Assembly (NCBI GenBank): GCA_016648135.1
Contig: JADDOH010002071.1
Location: forward strand, 1 to 64,000
Direction: 5' to 3'
Length of the DNA stretch: 64,000 bases
Source: Agrypnia vestita
Taxonomy: Eukaryota > Arthropoda > Insecta > Trichoptera > Phryganeidae
Part shown: positions 42,025 to 53,214 of the stretch, piece after piece
Layout of the letters: each line of letters opens with the position of its first letter
Position numbering within the stretch: position 1 is the first letter of the stretch
Notes under the pieces: generated by a model
Told to the model about the DNA's origin: nothing
The model's input: the letters and a program-made list of their open reading frames with translations, nothing else
Database searches by the model: none
Translations under genes and position numbers: made by a program

Positions 42025-43813
42025 ACACGATTTATAATTAAAATTTCAAATAAGATCCATCCGATGTGCCGCCCGTCATACTAGGGTGCAATCGGAACCA
42101 ATTTTACAAGAAAGATCTGCAAGAGGTAGTCGGCTGGACACAAAGGTAATATCAAGGGATGGAAGGCGCTCTGTGTAGACTGCGTAATGGCCTTCCGATT
42201 CTTATGAGGTCGCTTAAGAAGAAGAAGATAATATACACATATATGCTGCCAAAACTGCCTTCATTATGCTCCGATATACTCTCTACTGGAGATATGCTGC
42301 CTGAAATATAAAATATTGTTTCCATAACTTACGACCCCACAAAATTGAAAATCCTGCCCTCATTGAATATTCTCAACACTCCTGGACCCTAATCATTCCA
42401 GTAGCCAAAATCAAATGCTTCAGCGGGGATTCAAATTAAATCAAGGTATTTACATCCTATAATTCCGATATCTTTCCTCCGCAAATACCTGCCGTGGTCG
42501 AACTTCAGACTTCCCTTGTTCCTTTGTCGGTTCAACGCGGGGCCATTGAGTTCAATGAACTCTGCATTGTTGATTCTTATTCTTGTTGTATTATCTCAGA
42601 ATGCAGTTCGGCCGAGCATCATCCGCATCGCCCTTACAATCTTATCGGTCTTCTCAATTTAATCAGCTTCCTTGCTTTGCCTGCACTCAATCATTTTTCA
42701 ATTTTAACTGTTAACTGACCATATGGAGTATGTCCAAAGTACGTAAACATCAATCATAGTTTTAATCCTGGCTATAATCTTAATTCTTCTTTTACATTTT
42801 TTCCTTGTGTTCTTGTCAATTTTCGCCTTGCTTTAATCTGCATTAATCTGCATTCGCCTTTCATTTCGTTATTTTGTATATTTTTTTATCTAACTTTTCC
42901 TCTCTGTTTTCATATCTCATTTACTTTTCTGAAGTATACTGCATCTAAGATTTTCTGATACCCTCCTCTAAACATCCTCACTTGTAATTCTTTTAGTCCA
43001 ATTTTTTCTTTCCGTCAGTCTTCAGCACCACAATGTTAAAAACCTACCTTACTTCTTCTTCTTATTTTTTTGCTTTATCCATTCAACGAACGTTGGCTAC
43101 CAAATTGGCTTTAAGAACTTGATTTACTGGGGCCGAAATAGCTCTGCAGTAAACTGGCCAAACCAAAGTCTTTGGTATTTTAGCCATGATATTCTCTTTT
43201 TTTCAGGTACTCGACTTCCGGCTTGCATGAGGTGCAAGCTATCATCCTTCTCTGGATGACTCATGAAATGTCAGAGATATTGAAGTTTTCAAAATCTAAT
43301 TGTTTTATTTACTTGCTTTTCTGTATTCATCCGAATCAATTTTCAATCGTAACTCTATCCATCCATCTTATTTTGAGTATTCTTTTGTATCTCACATCTC
43401 GAATACCTAGCTTCTGACCATTCGCATTCATAATCGAAGGTTGAGGTCACGACTGTAGAACATTTTTTTCATGCGGATAAAGGTTGCACGAGCTTACTTG
43501 ATTTTAACGGAAGGATGCCATCTTTCATTTGCTTTGTCGTCCTCAATAAATTGACCATTACACCCTTAATAAAATGCTGGAAATGTACATGGTCAGTGGA
43601 AGGTAATGCTTCCCCGAGGGCTCATCTAGACAATACCGTAACTACCCTTCTAAATCTTACGCCCATGTAGAAGCTTATGCCTACCGTGCAATTAATAACT
43701 TTTTTGTGCCAAAATAAAATACTATGTTTCATAACAATTTAACCGGACCAGAAATATTATACTAATAAAACTTATTTAATGGACTTTTTAATTTAACGTT
43801 AAGATAAAAATAT
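42025..43813. other. Unassigned moderately complex sequence
   Basis: 42060-42240 and 42450-43460 are less AT-rich than their surroundings and read like decayed LINE antisense strand, but I found no motif in any frame. ORFs at 42494 and 43223 show nothing recognisable. Confidence 0.35.
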
Positions 43814-44083
43814 TTATTTAACATAGATAAAACCTATAAGGAGGGAAGGTGAAAGTAAACAGTAATAATTAGTAATACGTATAATGTATATAATGCACAT
43901 ATCATGGAGGATGACGATTTTCTTCATATCATTCATAGTACTAAAATACACAGTACTAAAAATATCTATTGAATTCAATAGGTAATTATAATCTGAGCAT
44001 ATACATGGGATGGGAGAGGATTTACTATTATTGGTACGATAAGTTGAAAGGAGAAAGAGATATTCCCCGGTTTTATATTGCAA
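43814..44083 (-). pseudogene. Jockey-like LINE C-terminal fragment
   Basis: Minus strand: TYRTNNSKSSPIPCICSDYN, YLLNSIDIFSTVYF, STMNDMKKIVIL. TxxxxNSPIPRxxSxYNxLxNSIDIF is the last conserved block of Jockey-type LINE proteins. The frame is open for about 85 codons. A diverged copy lies at 52387-52600. Confidence 0.7.
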
Positions 44084-44230
44084 AAACTGTAGAGTAAAGA
44101 TAACTGTATATAACGTTTAATAAATAACATTTCTTGTAGAGCGTATTAATAAAGAATAATGCAACAAGAAATGTCATGCAGTTGCTTTTAATGTCAGAAT
44201 TTCTCCCTGCTATGAACACATTATATCATT

Positions 44231-44505
44231 ACTACTGCAACCCGTCAAAAATGACGGAACATTGGTTCGTGTCTTTGCTAAATCCTACTGTATATTTATA
44301 GCATCTTTTGGCGGTCCACGGGTAAAAACATGCATTGAGCGGTTGGTTCGGGTTCGCTGGCCCGGGGTTCAAGCCCCATATCCACAGTTTATTTTCGTTT
44401 TTTTTCCCGTGAATTCTAACGAAATTACGGACGTTACATGAAGTTACGGAGACAGACAGACGGACGGACGGACGGACAGATGTACAGACAACGAAATTAT
44501 TATTT
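44231..44505 (+). repeat. Family R repeat, copy 3
   Basis: Starts actgcaacccgtcaaaaatg; cggaacattggttcgtgtct; cggggttcaagccccatatc; tail with gacggacggacggacggaca. The GACG run has expanded to (GACG)5-6 here. Confidence 0.6.
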
Positions 44506-44680
44506 ATTTATTTTATTTAATGGTTCACAAACAATGAAAAACACACAATATGATATAGATGATACAATTATAATTCAATTAATATCATTAAAAGATTTGG
44601 CAGATACTTCGTGGTGCAACATTATAATTTAAAATATGTTTTACTTTACTTTGTAATACATACACAATATGAGCTATTAA

Positions 44681-44733
44681 ATTACAACTATAGTTTCGAG
44701 AGGAGCAGTCCCTCTCATCATCAGGTATAGATA
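44681..44733 (-). ncRNA. Hammerhead ribozyme motif D1, intact core
   Basis: Minus strand: TAC (44727-44725) pairs with GTA (44685-44683). Intact CTGATGA (44724-44718), extra T, stem II GAGAGG/CCTCTC with a 7-base loop, intact GAAA (44697-44694), perfect palindromic stem III ACTATAGT (44694-44687), U44686 (GUU). Every conserved residue is present. Stem I is only 3 bp before an internal loop. A prime candidate for self-cleavage of a minus-strand transcript, most likely as a dimer because stem III has no loop. Confidence 0.8.
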
Positions 44734-44761
44734 ATAACTTATAATAACTTATTGTTATTAT

Positions 44762-44815
44762 CTATACCTGATGATGAGAGGGACTGCTCCTCTCGAAACT
44801 ATACTTGTAATTTAA
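44762..44815 (+). ncRNA. Hammerhead ribozyme motif D2
   Basis: TAC (44765-44767), intact CTGATGA (44768-44774), extra T, the same stem II, intact GAAA (44795-44798), stem III ACTATACT, where C44804 replaces the G next to the cleavage triplet, T44806, GTA (44807-44809). Differs from D1 by this one base, which breaks a stem III pair. Confidence 0.78.
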
Positions 44816-45040
44816 TATCTCATATTGTGTGTGTATTACAAAGTTAAGTAAAACATAGTTTAAATTATAATTCAATTAGTTTAAATGCTTTTCATCACTT
44901 ATGTGAACACGGTTGCTTACGTGAAGCTATGCTTTTCATCACAATGTAAACACGGCTAACATAGAGATAAAAAAGTTTAAAACATATACAAGAAAGAACA
45001 GAAAAAAGTGATGTGTATAGAGTGATGTTGAATAAAGAGA

Positions 45041-45466
45041 CTAAACAGCTAATTTCACAAGTTTGGTAATAGTTCTCTTATATTCGTGAAAACCGTCACG
45101 GAATATGTCAATGAGGAAGTTATGGTTATTTTCTATTTTGTTGTATGACCTCAACATTCTAGATAAAGAATGAAAGTGAGCCATATTGTTATTGTAAGTT
45201 AAAAGAGCAAATGTATTATATGTCCTAAGTCGGCGACTAGGAACATTCAAAGTTATGTTTTCTATACTAAATTCTGAATCAATATTGCCATGTATTATAT
45301 TATATAGGCATATTTACTCAGCATTTAGTCCTCTGACTTCCAATTTATATATATGAAAATTTTCTAAGCGCTCCTGATAAGATACTAAAGTGCTGCCCAA
45401 ATTACACTTAAATGTTAGCATGCGAAGAAATTTTTGCTGTATAGATTCCATCATATTTTGTTTAAT
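45041..45466 (-). pseudogene. Jockey-like LINE C-terminal fragment
   Basis: Minus strand: MESIQQKFLRMLTFKCN, YQERLENFHIYKLEVRGLNA, stop, ICLYNIIHGNIDSEF, ITLNVPSRRLRTYNTF, YNNNMAHFHSLSRMLRSYNK, NFLIDIFRDGFHEYKRTI. It carries the QxKFLR...RLxxL...LxxxIxGxID...VPxRRxR...NxxxxSxxxRxxRxYN order of the family, with one stop codon. Distinct from the 35/38.5-kb family. Confidence 0.85.
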
Positions 45467-45468
45467 GA

Positions 45469-45861
45469 ACTAGCTTAATCCCGTTTCGCACGCACGTAGA
45501 TTTTTAGTAACATTTAGTCTTATTTTATAATTTTGTGTATTAAACCTTAACAGTATAGATATACGTCGTTATGGTCTTTTTATAAAACTTTTGGAGTTGT
45601 ACAACTTCTCTATAGAAATTATTTAAACATCTCTTAGGTCAGCGATCTTAAAAAAATGCATCGTTCGACCATTTTTTCGTCGACTTTAGTTGTAAAATAG
45701 GTCACCACGAAAAGTCATTTTATTTTAACAGGATAATATATAGCCTATGTCCACCTGAAAGTCCATTCAAAATATTGGCGAAAGAATTTTCGAGTAGTTT
45801 CGGAGATTTACTCCTACATCCAAACTTACAGACTTTACCTCTTTATTTATTAGTATAGATA
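45469..45861 (+). repeat. Family H repeat, full-length-like copy
   Basis: Starts actagcttaatcccgtttcg and ends ctctttatttattagtatagat. In between: cgagtagtttcggagattta and acttacagactttacctctt. Start is shared with 16102. This start and end are typical of a dispersed non-coding insect repeat; the class is not evident to me. Confidence 0.45.
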
Positions 45862-46649
45862 TGGCCTGTTTATAAAATTGCATTGTTCAGGTTTGTGCAG
45901 ATGTGTCCTACATACAACATACTCTACTTATATAGAACACCAAGGCCAGGGGTATAATTTAGCTCGACAAATTTATTAAAGGCGTAATTCAACTTGCTCA
46001 GCCAAACTGGTGAATGTATTCGAACAATGAACAAACCTGAATTATGCTGGTTGTACAAATGATGACAACTCGCTTGAAATCAATTGTTCGCTTTATAATT
46101 GTTCCACGAGATATTCAGAAAAGACAATTCAAAGCTAAGATCCATTTAACTAACCTCTTGCATAACCTTACCTAATCTTGTCATTCGTAAGACGTTCCCT
46201 CAATCTTAATTTATTTATTAGAACGCTATATTTAAATGCAAATATGTACATAAACAATTTATTGTAATGTACACAATTCTTATAAATCGTACCTGCATTC
46301 GTGGCAGAGTTATTTTAGAAAACAGGTTCAAATCCTACAGGATCGTAATAAATTTGCATTATTATATATTTAAAATTACGCTACGTAGGCTCTAATATGA
46401 TAATATATGACTAAAGCTAAACCAATGATTCTCATATTATATAAAATCGTAAATGATAGAATTCTAATGTAAAGGCAGCAATTTTCCACCGACGTATTTC
46501 TGATATAAATATAAAAAACCTGTCACTTCTCAAGGAAATTTCTCTGGAATCTATGAAACCAACATCTTCTTGGAAATAAGTTTTTAAAAACAATTACCAC
46601 ATTAGTTTTCCTTTTTTATACGTGTATAAATAAATATTAAACTTTTACG
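45862..46649. other. Unassigned AT-rich sequence
   Basis: No gene or partner repeat recognised. Confidence 0.5.
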
Positions 46650-46835
46650 TTCGGATATTGCTGTGTTTGCTACAAAATAATAGGCATTGCTGCAGTTGCT
46701 ATTTATATAATTAGATATTGCTGTCTTTGCCAATATTTTTCACTTTACTATGAATTAGCCATTTGTCTCGTGACACATCCTTGTGGATTGATTGGTTCAA
46801 ATGGATATTGTTGTATTTGCTTTTAATAGTGATTT
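46650..46835 (+). repeat. Diverged repeat of ggatattgctg-tttgct
   Basis: Four related units: ggatattgctgtgtttgct (46654), ggcattgctgcagttgcta (46683), agatattgctgtctttgcc (46713), ggatattgttgtatttgct (46802). Inverse units occur at 46472-46484 (aaaggcagcaat) and at 27298-27318. Confidence 0.4.
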
Positions 46836-47589
46836 GGAAGTATGATTTCGGAAAGGATAGACCTATATTTCCTATAAAATCTCGAATGCAGTACATTCTA
46901 AATAAGTAACCCTCGGTGGGTGTATTCAAAAAACTTTTTTTTAAATGATTATATTTCTTGTACATTCAAACGAAATAAAAATTCCAAATAGGAAAAAAAT
47001 AATTACACAATACTGTTTGTACTGCAAAGGACTAAATGCATACAATAAGTTAAAAAAGAATGCGAAACTTACATATCAAAAAAATTACTTTGTTCAATTG
47101 TATATGAGCATAGTCAATATTAGTTAATTACACATTGTATTAACTTAATAAATAAATAATAATAAAAATAAATAACATCGACGAATAGTGCATATTTAGC
47201 AAAGACCGCTTTATTTATTTTCTGTCAAGTTATTTCTATAGAAGCTTGGCGGTGAGACCTCCAAGCGCTGGTGCCTTCTCCCATAGAATAACGACGAAGT
47301 GTCGTAACCGGAACCGTTGATGATGTTTTTAATTTAACATTACTTTTTAGCTCTACGACCTATGCTGGATATATTCCTCAAGAGTTTTTCTCCATCGATA
47401 TCCTTTTGCGCCGTTTCTTTCCAGTATTGGATTTCGCACATATATTTTTTTTTAATTGTCTTTCTCTTTTAAAATCGCCTCCTGTGCTCTGTCGCACAAC
47501 TACATTAGTTCCTATTTTACATTTCGAATTGAGTTAAAAATGTTCTCAGCTTTTTATGGCCGCTCAGAAAATTCTGGTTTGCTGAGATA
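46836..47589. other. Unassigned sequence
   Basis: The minus frame 46711-46965 and plus frame 46945-47127 show no motif. No gene recognised. Confidence 0.45.
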
Positions 47590-47745
47590 TTTTGCCGTAT
47601 GTAAACGGGAGTGACAACGTCCTCAAAGACATCTCTGCCTTAGAGCTTCGGAACTGGAGAGAGCTGGCACCAGACCGAGATGAGTGGAGGAAAATTATCG
47701 AGGAAGCCAAGACCCACCAAGGGTTGTAGTGCCAAGAGTGATGAT
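47590..47745 (+). pseudogene. RTE-type LINE C-terminal tail
   Basis: ALELRNWRELAPDRDEWRKI then IEEAKTHQGL and a stop. W+xLAxDRxxW+xxxxEAKxxxGL is the typical end of the RTE-like LINE reported in many arthropods. Only the last 35 or so codons remain; the downstream gatgatgatgaag is the usual short 3' repeat. Confidence 0.75.
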
Positions 47746-48522
47746 GATGAAGATGTAAACGATGTTTCTTGTCGACGTTTTGGATTCTATCGCAGAGTCC
47801 ATCGACATGCCTGATATGTTGTTTGAATGTTGATGTTGCGGTTACGTTGAGCCTTTCGGTACTAAAATCAGTATCGATTAGGTTGTATTATCTTTGGTCA
47901 CTTCTCTAACCGTAAAAAAGCATCAATCTAGATGGCGAAAGAGCAGGCCCGACATGGAGCTTTTGCTCGTAGAATGGCCCTGGGTCCGTGGAAGATCTAA
48001 ATTCACTGATCGCTTCTCTTTTTTGATAATAAAATATATTAACATTGATTAATTGATGAATTGTTTCTGCTAGTATAATACACATATTCAAAGTGATATT
48101 TGATTATTTCAAAAATTTGTTTTCGGTATTTGTATATACTCACTGTGACTTGTATCCATCAGAGCCCTTTTTGGGCTCGACGAAGAGAGATTAAATGTAT
48201 GGCACAAAATTTCCCTTTGAATATTGTATGAGTGTTGGTGGGTCAACAAAGTTGGAGAAACTTCGACGAGCGGAATCCGAGGAATCCACCAATATTGGGA
48301 ATCGCTCGGTTTGTAGCTTATTACCTCATTAGTAGGAGCATTTATAAATCACTTGGAACTTTACGCGGCCTGTCGGAGAAAGAGGAAGAAGGGGCAGTTT
48401 TTCCACTCTTTTACCACTTTTTAAAAAACTGAATATCTTTTAGGATCCAGGACAACTTAACACGACTCGATGCAAAAGGACCTCATACAATCGCTCTAAC
48501 CGAAAACAATGCATCAATCAAT
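47746..48522. other. Unassigned sequence
   Basis: No gene recognised; frames at 47906-48432 resemble nothing known to me. Confidence 0.45.
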
Positions 48523-49418
48523 CAGTGGCGTGCAGTGGGTATATACTTAAGTTATGCTGTGACTGACTATATACCTAGGTATATTAAATATATATATATA
48601 TATATATATACGCATTTACGTTAAGGGTATATACATTATTTTTTTAATTTTTACTATATATAATTAACTATTTTGAGTAGCTGCAATCCACAAAAATAAC
48701 TGCACTATAAAAGAAGTATTGTAAACAATATTTCCTAAGTAAATAAATATTTTATATATGTATAGCTAATACGGCAAAAAATTTCAATATATTTTGAAGA
48801 CGATTTATATATAATTAAATCGGGAACCATATTTATTTCAGACATACGTTTCTTTTCACAAAATAAATCAAACATTTTATGATATCATTATATGTTATGA
48901 TATGACAGATGGTATTTGTATTGTATTTACATTCACCAGAGAAAAGACATAGAATTTACACCGAAAGTTTTGGGTGGAATTTGTAAAAAATAACATTTCT
49001 GCAATTACGTGCGCGTAGTTCTCACCTGACATAGGACCTTTCGAAGAAGCACGATAAATTTACTTGTCTATTACACAAAACTCGCAGCCTTAAAAATACA
49101 CGGTTTTTTTCTCGACTTGACTATATCTATGGAATGAAATATTGGGCGAAATAAATGAAGAATTGACATGAAGTTAGGCACAGAAAAGTCGGAAATAAAA
49201 CTTCTAGCCGTAGGACGAATTACGGCTAGAATTTCAAATCGGAAAAAAACAGATACGTCACGTTAAACGGAAAGGACAGAAATAAAACTTCTAGGAGTAG
49301 GACGAATTACGGCTAGAATTTTAAATCAACTTTTTCTTAAGGATTATTTAATTAATATTTGTTTCCTAGAATCTTCACTAATGCACAGCTTTTTTGCTTG
49401 TATGGCTGAACGCCACTG
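48523..49418 (-). mobile_element. hAT-like non-autonomous element, copy 2
   Basis: Inverted relative to 24015-24750. Ends CAGTGGCGTGCAG (48523) and ...CGCCACTG (49418). Flanked by an 8-base duplication CAATCAAT (48515-48522) and CTATCAAT (49419-49426), one mismatch. Longer than copy 1 because of an insertion at about 48611-48740 and a duplication of the gacgaattacggctagaat segment at 49205-49325. A (TA)n run sits at 48588-48610. Confidence 0.8.
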
Positions 49419-50359
49419 CTATCAATAGTGAGATGAGTGAAATACGTCCACCCGCAAGAGACATATACTCGTTCTGTCACGTGACGTTTAAGGCATTCTA
49501 TTGTATTGTGCGGTATGATAGCAATAGCAAGATGGGTAGAGAGATATAGGGTGGTGAATAATACTCACGATTACTCTGTGGTTTATTTATACAAAGTTTA
49601 CAAAACGTTGTCGCGGAGTGCAGTACAAAGTACATGTGAAGGTTACGGCGATCGGCGAAAGAGTGAGGCACTTGCGTGCGGCTAGAAATCACAGCGAGCC
49701 ACGATCCCCACAAATCAAAGACTAGCTTTTTACTATCAACAAAGTTTCAAGCAATTCCTTTTCTATCTATGACTTTATCACCAATACTATAACCTTGTAA
49801 GACCCTTAGTCAAGTCCCTTAGCCTCCTCAAGAATTTTCCTCTACTAAGTTCTATTACGATCATTTCTCTTCAGTCTTAGGTTTCTTAAAAAGTAATTTA
49901 TTTTAATAAATTGAAGACATTGTCGCTGCCATCTTGGTTTCAATCTTCCCAAACTTCTGCGCTCAGTTGGTCTTGGTCTTGGTCTTGAATGACTTCGGTA
50001 GTTGCTGTTTGGTCATCTTTTGGCTCTCTCTGCTTCCAATTATTCCAATTATGATCTACTGCATGACCTGGGACCGGTTGTTCCTAGATGGATTAAAGTA
50101 AAAGTTCGTCAAAAAAATCAAACGATCCGTTTCCGTAAAGATCTATGCTTTAAACGAACTTTTATTTTAATCCAACTTGAAACAACCGGGCCCTAGTCAT
50201 AAAATGGGTTTTGAATATGGGTGGGATATTTTCCAATAAGTATTTTCGCTGGAATTATTTTTATCACCCTATCGTATATTTCGAGGCTTGTTCAATATAC
50301 ATAATAAATCAAATATATTTTATAATTAATAAAAATGAATTTGGTTTTTACCACTTTTG
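49419..50359. other. Unassigned sequence
   Basis: (TTGGTC)n of about four units at 49963-49986. No gene recognised. Confidence 0.45.
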
Positions 50360-50365
50360 TTTTGA

Positions 50366-50412
50366 AAGATATCAACATGTTTCAGAGCCCACGGCCCTTT
50401 CGTCAGGATACA
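50366..50412 (-). ncRNA. Hammerhead ribozyme motif C1, intact core
   Basis: Minus strand: TATC (50410-50407) pairs with GATA (50373-50370), extendable by a G-T pair. Intact CTGACGA (50406-50400), extra A, stem II AGGGCC/GGCTCT (6 bp, one G-T), intact GAAA (50383-50380), palindromic ACATGT (50380-50375), U50374 (GUU). All catalytic positions are present, so this is one of the two best candidates for activity. Confidence 0.8.
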
Positions 50413-50448
50413 ATTGTACTCGTATATATTAATTTGTTAGTATACAAT

Positions 50449-50494
50449 TGTATCCTGACTAGGGGGCAATGGGCCCTGAAACATGTTGATATTT
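50449..50494 (+). ncRNA. Hammerhead ribozyme motif C2
   Basis: TATC (50451-50454), CTGACTA (50455-50461; G8 changed to T), stem II around GGGGC/GGCCC, GAAA (50478-50481), ACATGT (50481-50486), T50487, GATA (50488-50491) pairing with TATC. G8 is the proposed general acid of the hammerhead, so this copy should be dead. Confidence 0.75.
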
Positions 50495-50505
50495 TTCAAT
50501 CCAAA

Positions 50506-51280
50506 ATTATTTTGCTGTTTTTGAAGAACAAATATATAATCTACAAATTTCAGTAAACGCAGAAGAATTGATTTATATTGTTATCCAAGATTCTGTAATA
50601 ATAATTAAAGAAAGTCGACTTGTTTGTTATTTCTTTTGATCCCTAAAAATGTTTTACGACAGACCCAAATATTCATCAAAGACACTATTAAAATAGATTT
50701 TTTTCATTTTCATAGGCAATATTTACTGTTGAAGTTTCCCGGTGCGTCAGCCGTGTCTCCGGGAAATAAGAGGCGGATTATATTTTCCGAAGCGGAAAAT
50801 TTTTGATTATATTTTTTCAATTTGAAGCACGCACGGCGACGTGGATTCTTGGAAAACGTCGCTTCGGCCGAGGGAAGATGAAATCATGCTGAGGCTTGAC
50901 TACCGAAATCTGGTCGCTGTCTTGTACGAGTGCTATGCTCGTTCTTCGTACGTTTACATACTCGTTTTGAACAGCCCTTTTCTACTTAGTTTCCTTGTTC
51001 TCTTCTCCTGCTTGTTCTTATTCTATTTATTTTATTTTTCTACTTTCTTTTCTTCTTCCTTAGCTTTTTCCTCTTATTTCTCTTCTTCTACTTTATCATC
51101 TTTTTCTTCCTCATCGTATTCTCAATTCCGAACTAAGGTAGAGCGACAAATATATCAAAAATCTGCCTTAGCGAACAAAAACCGGAAAAAATTACGTGAA
51201 ATATGATCATGGTAAAAATCTATATTTTTTATGCTATGAGTTTCAGAAACCGCGGAATCACTTTACGAATTTACTCAAGT
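50506..51280. other. Unassigned, with pyrimidine-rich stretch
   Basis: C/T-rich 50985-51115, which explains the 121-codon frame 50841-51206. No gene recognised. Confidence 0.45.
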
Positions 51281-51510
51281 ACTAGCTGTATACCCGTGAA
51301 AAATCACGGGAGAGGCGTAAATTAATGGTTTGCATCTTAACTAAGTCCCGCTTTTATGATATGTAGCATATATTTTTGACGGGCCACGAAGAATCGATGG
51401 TGGCTGCGTCGTCTAATTGCCGCGCTGCCGTCCGCGCGTTCGCGTTTCGAGTTCCTCCCTAGTCGTGTAATTTCATTTTTAGCCGTGAATTCCAGAAAGT
51501 TACCGACTTT
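51281..51510 (+). repeat. Family R repeat, diverged copy 4
   Basis: Starts actagctgtatacccgtgaa and includes ttttgacgggccacg and ttagccgtgaattccagaaa, as in copies 2 and 3, but the middle is GC-rich and the GACG tail is missing. Confidence 0.4.
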
Positions 51511-52056
51511 CGTAACTTCCTGGAACAAAACCCGCGCGTCCCGTACGTTCCCGTAGTCGTCACACAGTCCAGCATCTTCAGCGAGATGGATTATAGTATC
51601 ATGTATGTTTTATGCTTTGCATTGTGTTTTCCATTGATCCATTCTTGCTGGTCTTAAGCCATGTTAATTCCATGTTTAAACAAGACCCTGGTATAGACTC
51701 TTCTTGTAGAACGCCTTCAACTTGCTCGCATTATGATTAAATGCGACTCGTTCTTGAGTCAATATAGCCAACCTACACAATATCTCATTTCAACAATGCT
51801 CATTTCGCACACAGAATGCAAGAATATACCATTGCAAAATATACATATAAATATACATACAATAATAAGGTTTAAAGTTTTTGGTTCTCCTTATTCACAT
51901 ATAACTGTATATATATCAAAATGACAAAATATCATTATTATATAAATATATTTTATAATTATAAATAAAACACCCACATTTTAAACGGATCCCCTTTAAA
52001 ATGTGGATATTTTATTAATGTCTTGTATTCGATTCAAGCAGAATTAAATCAATTAA
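51511..52056. other. Unassigned AT-rich sequence
   Basis: A small hairpin tccacattttaaa/tttaaaatgtgga at 51975-52008. No gene recognised. Confidence 0.45.
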
Positions 52057-52229
52057 ATGAGTAGCTCGTGGTTAGGACTCTCACCTCGCGATCCAAAGGT
52101 CGAGGGTTCGAATCGCACTCCAGACCAGCAAGTTAGTCCTATATTCATAGCATAAGCATTTAGCTTAGTTTGAAAATAATAATAATATTGATGTGACATG
52201 TATTCCGTGTTCACATCTCTATTTTTTTT
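52057..52229 (+). mobile_element. tRNA-derived SINE S1, copy 3
   Basis: Head agtagctcgtggttaggac, B box GGGTTCGAATCGC (about 52104), body cagcaagttagtcctat, agcttagtttgaaaata, tail atgtattccgtgttcacatc and a T/A-rich end. The head differs from copies 1 and 2 more than the body does. Confidence 0.7.
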
Positions 52230-52355
52230 AAAATAAAAAATGCAAATGAAAAAATAAAAAATGTAAAACAATAAAGAAAGATCGCATTAAGATGATCTTC
52301 TTTAAATACACAGATGCTAAAGAGTAATTTTATATATGTTTAATGCGTATGTTGA

Positions 52356-52386
52356 AGGAGGGTGAAGGAGGGTGAAGGAGGGTGAA
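52356..52386 (+). repeat. Tandem repeat of GGTGAAGGAG
   Basis: Three perfect 10-base units ggtgaaggag followed by ggtgaagag. Confidence 0.85.
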
Positions 52387-52600
52387 GAGTATCAAGTGTC
52401 TGTCGTACCTGTCGATGATACTTTTCATATTTGGTGTTAAAAATATCTATAGAGTTTGAAAGGTTATTATAATAGTTAATCCTTATTATTAATCTATTAC
52501 TGAGTGTATACGTGGGATGGAAGAGGATTTCCTTTTATTAGTACGATAAACTAAAAGCGAAGAGAGTCTGGTAGATCTGACAGGTATGTGAAAGGATAAT
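52387..52600 (-). pseudogene. Jockey-like LINE C-terminal fragment, second copy
   Basis: Minus strand: YNNLSNSIDIFNTKYEKY, then HRQVRQTLDTL. Nucleotide similarity to 43814-44083 is clear at tgggatggaagaggatttcc and gtacgataaactaaaagcg. Several stops. Confidence 0.6.
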
Positions 52601-53214
52601 AAGATGGTATTTTAGGAATATACAATAGAACAATGTAAAAAATATTGCATTCTGAACTCAAAAATATTTTTTTTGGAAGATTATTTGCCCTAACACTACA
52701 TGGACCAAATTTTACCGAACTAATTAAACCAAACTAACCTAACCTTACCCTAGTTGGAGGAAAGCAAAAAAAAGCAGAGGGGCTGCTACTAAATATCTAA
52801 GTAATGATTAGATAATAAAAAGACTTTTAAATCAAAAAACTTTCCAGGTAACAATTATTTTGGAACGAATTTCTCCGAACGAAAAACTTTGGACCGATTG
52901 TCATTGAATGTAAAAAAAATAGACGTTACCTTTAACTGCGTCAGGAATCCAGGGTTACTGGCATTGGAAAGTTTCGCTGGGGATTTATTATCCCGCGAGG
53001 CGGGGACTCTTTTGTTCTTTGGAGGAAATGTTGGATTTCGTTAAATCCCAGCAGTCTGGAGCAAAACTATTATTCACGTATCTTTTGGAAGGTGGGCTGA
53101 TGCATTGAAGCGACGTATTGGAAAAATAGTCATTTTCTAGATACGATCAGGCAAGTTGTTAGATATGGCAAAAGAATAATCATCATCATCATCTTCATCC
53201 CCTTGTCCTAGTGG
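52601..53214. other. Unassigned sequence
   Basis: No gene recognised. Confidence 0.5.

Larger units (their letters stand above)
44617..44876. mobile_element. Family D foldback element with two ribozymes
   Basis: Near-perfect inverted repeat: left arm 44617-44738, right arm 44754-44876, about 122 bases each, with only a handful of mismatches, around a 15-base centre. Outer ends are ttataatttaaa/tttaaattataa. Both arms carry a hammerhead facing outward (D1 minus, D2 plus). The high arm identity indicates a recent origin or gene conversion between the arms. Confidence 0.8.
50360..50505. mobile_element. Family C foldback element
   Basis: Arms 50360-50425 and 50437-50505 are inverted copies around cgtatatattaa. 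Both contain a hammerhead facing outward (C1 minus, C2 plus). Inner arms are atacaattgta. Compact: almost nothing but the two ribozymes. Confidence 0.75.

Noticed and set aside
44460..44485. CRISPR-like or satellite array (GACG repeats)
   Set aside because: Simple expansion of the family R tail; no spacers.
50841..51206. 121-codon plus-strand open frame
   Set aside because: Produced by a pyrimidine-rich low-complexity tract; Ser/Phe/Leu-rich, no domain.
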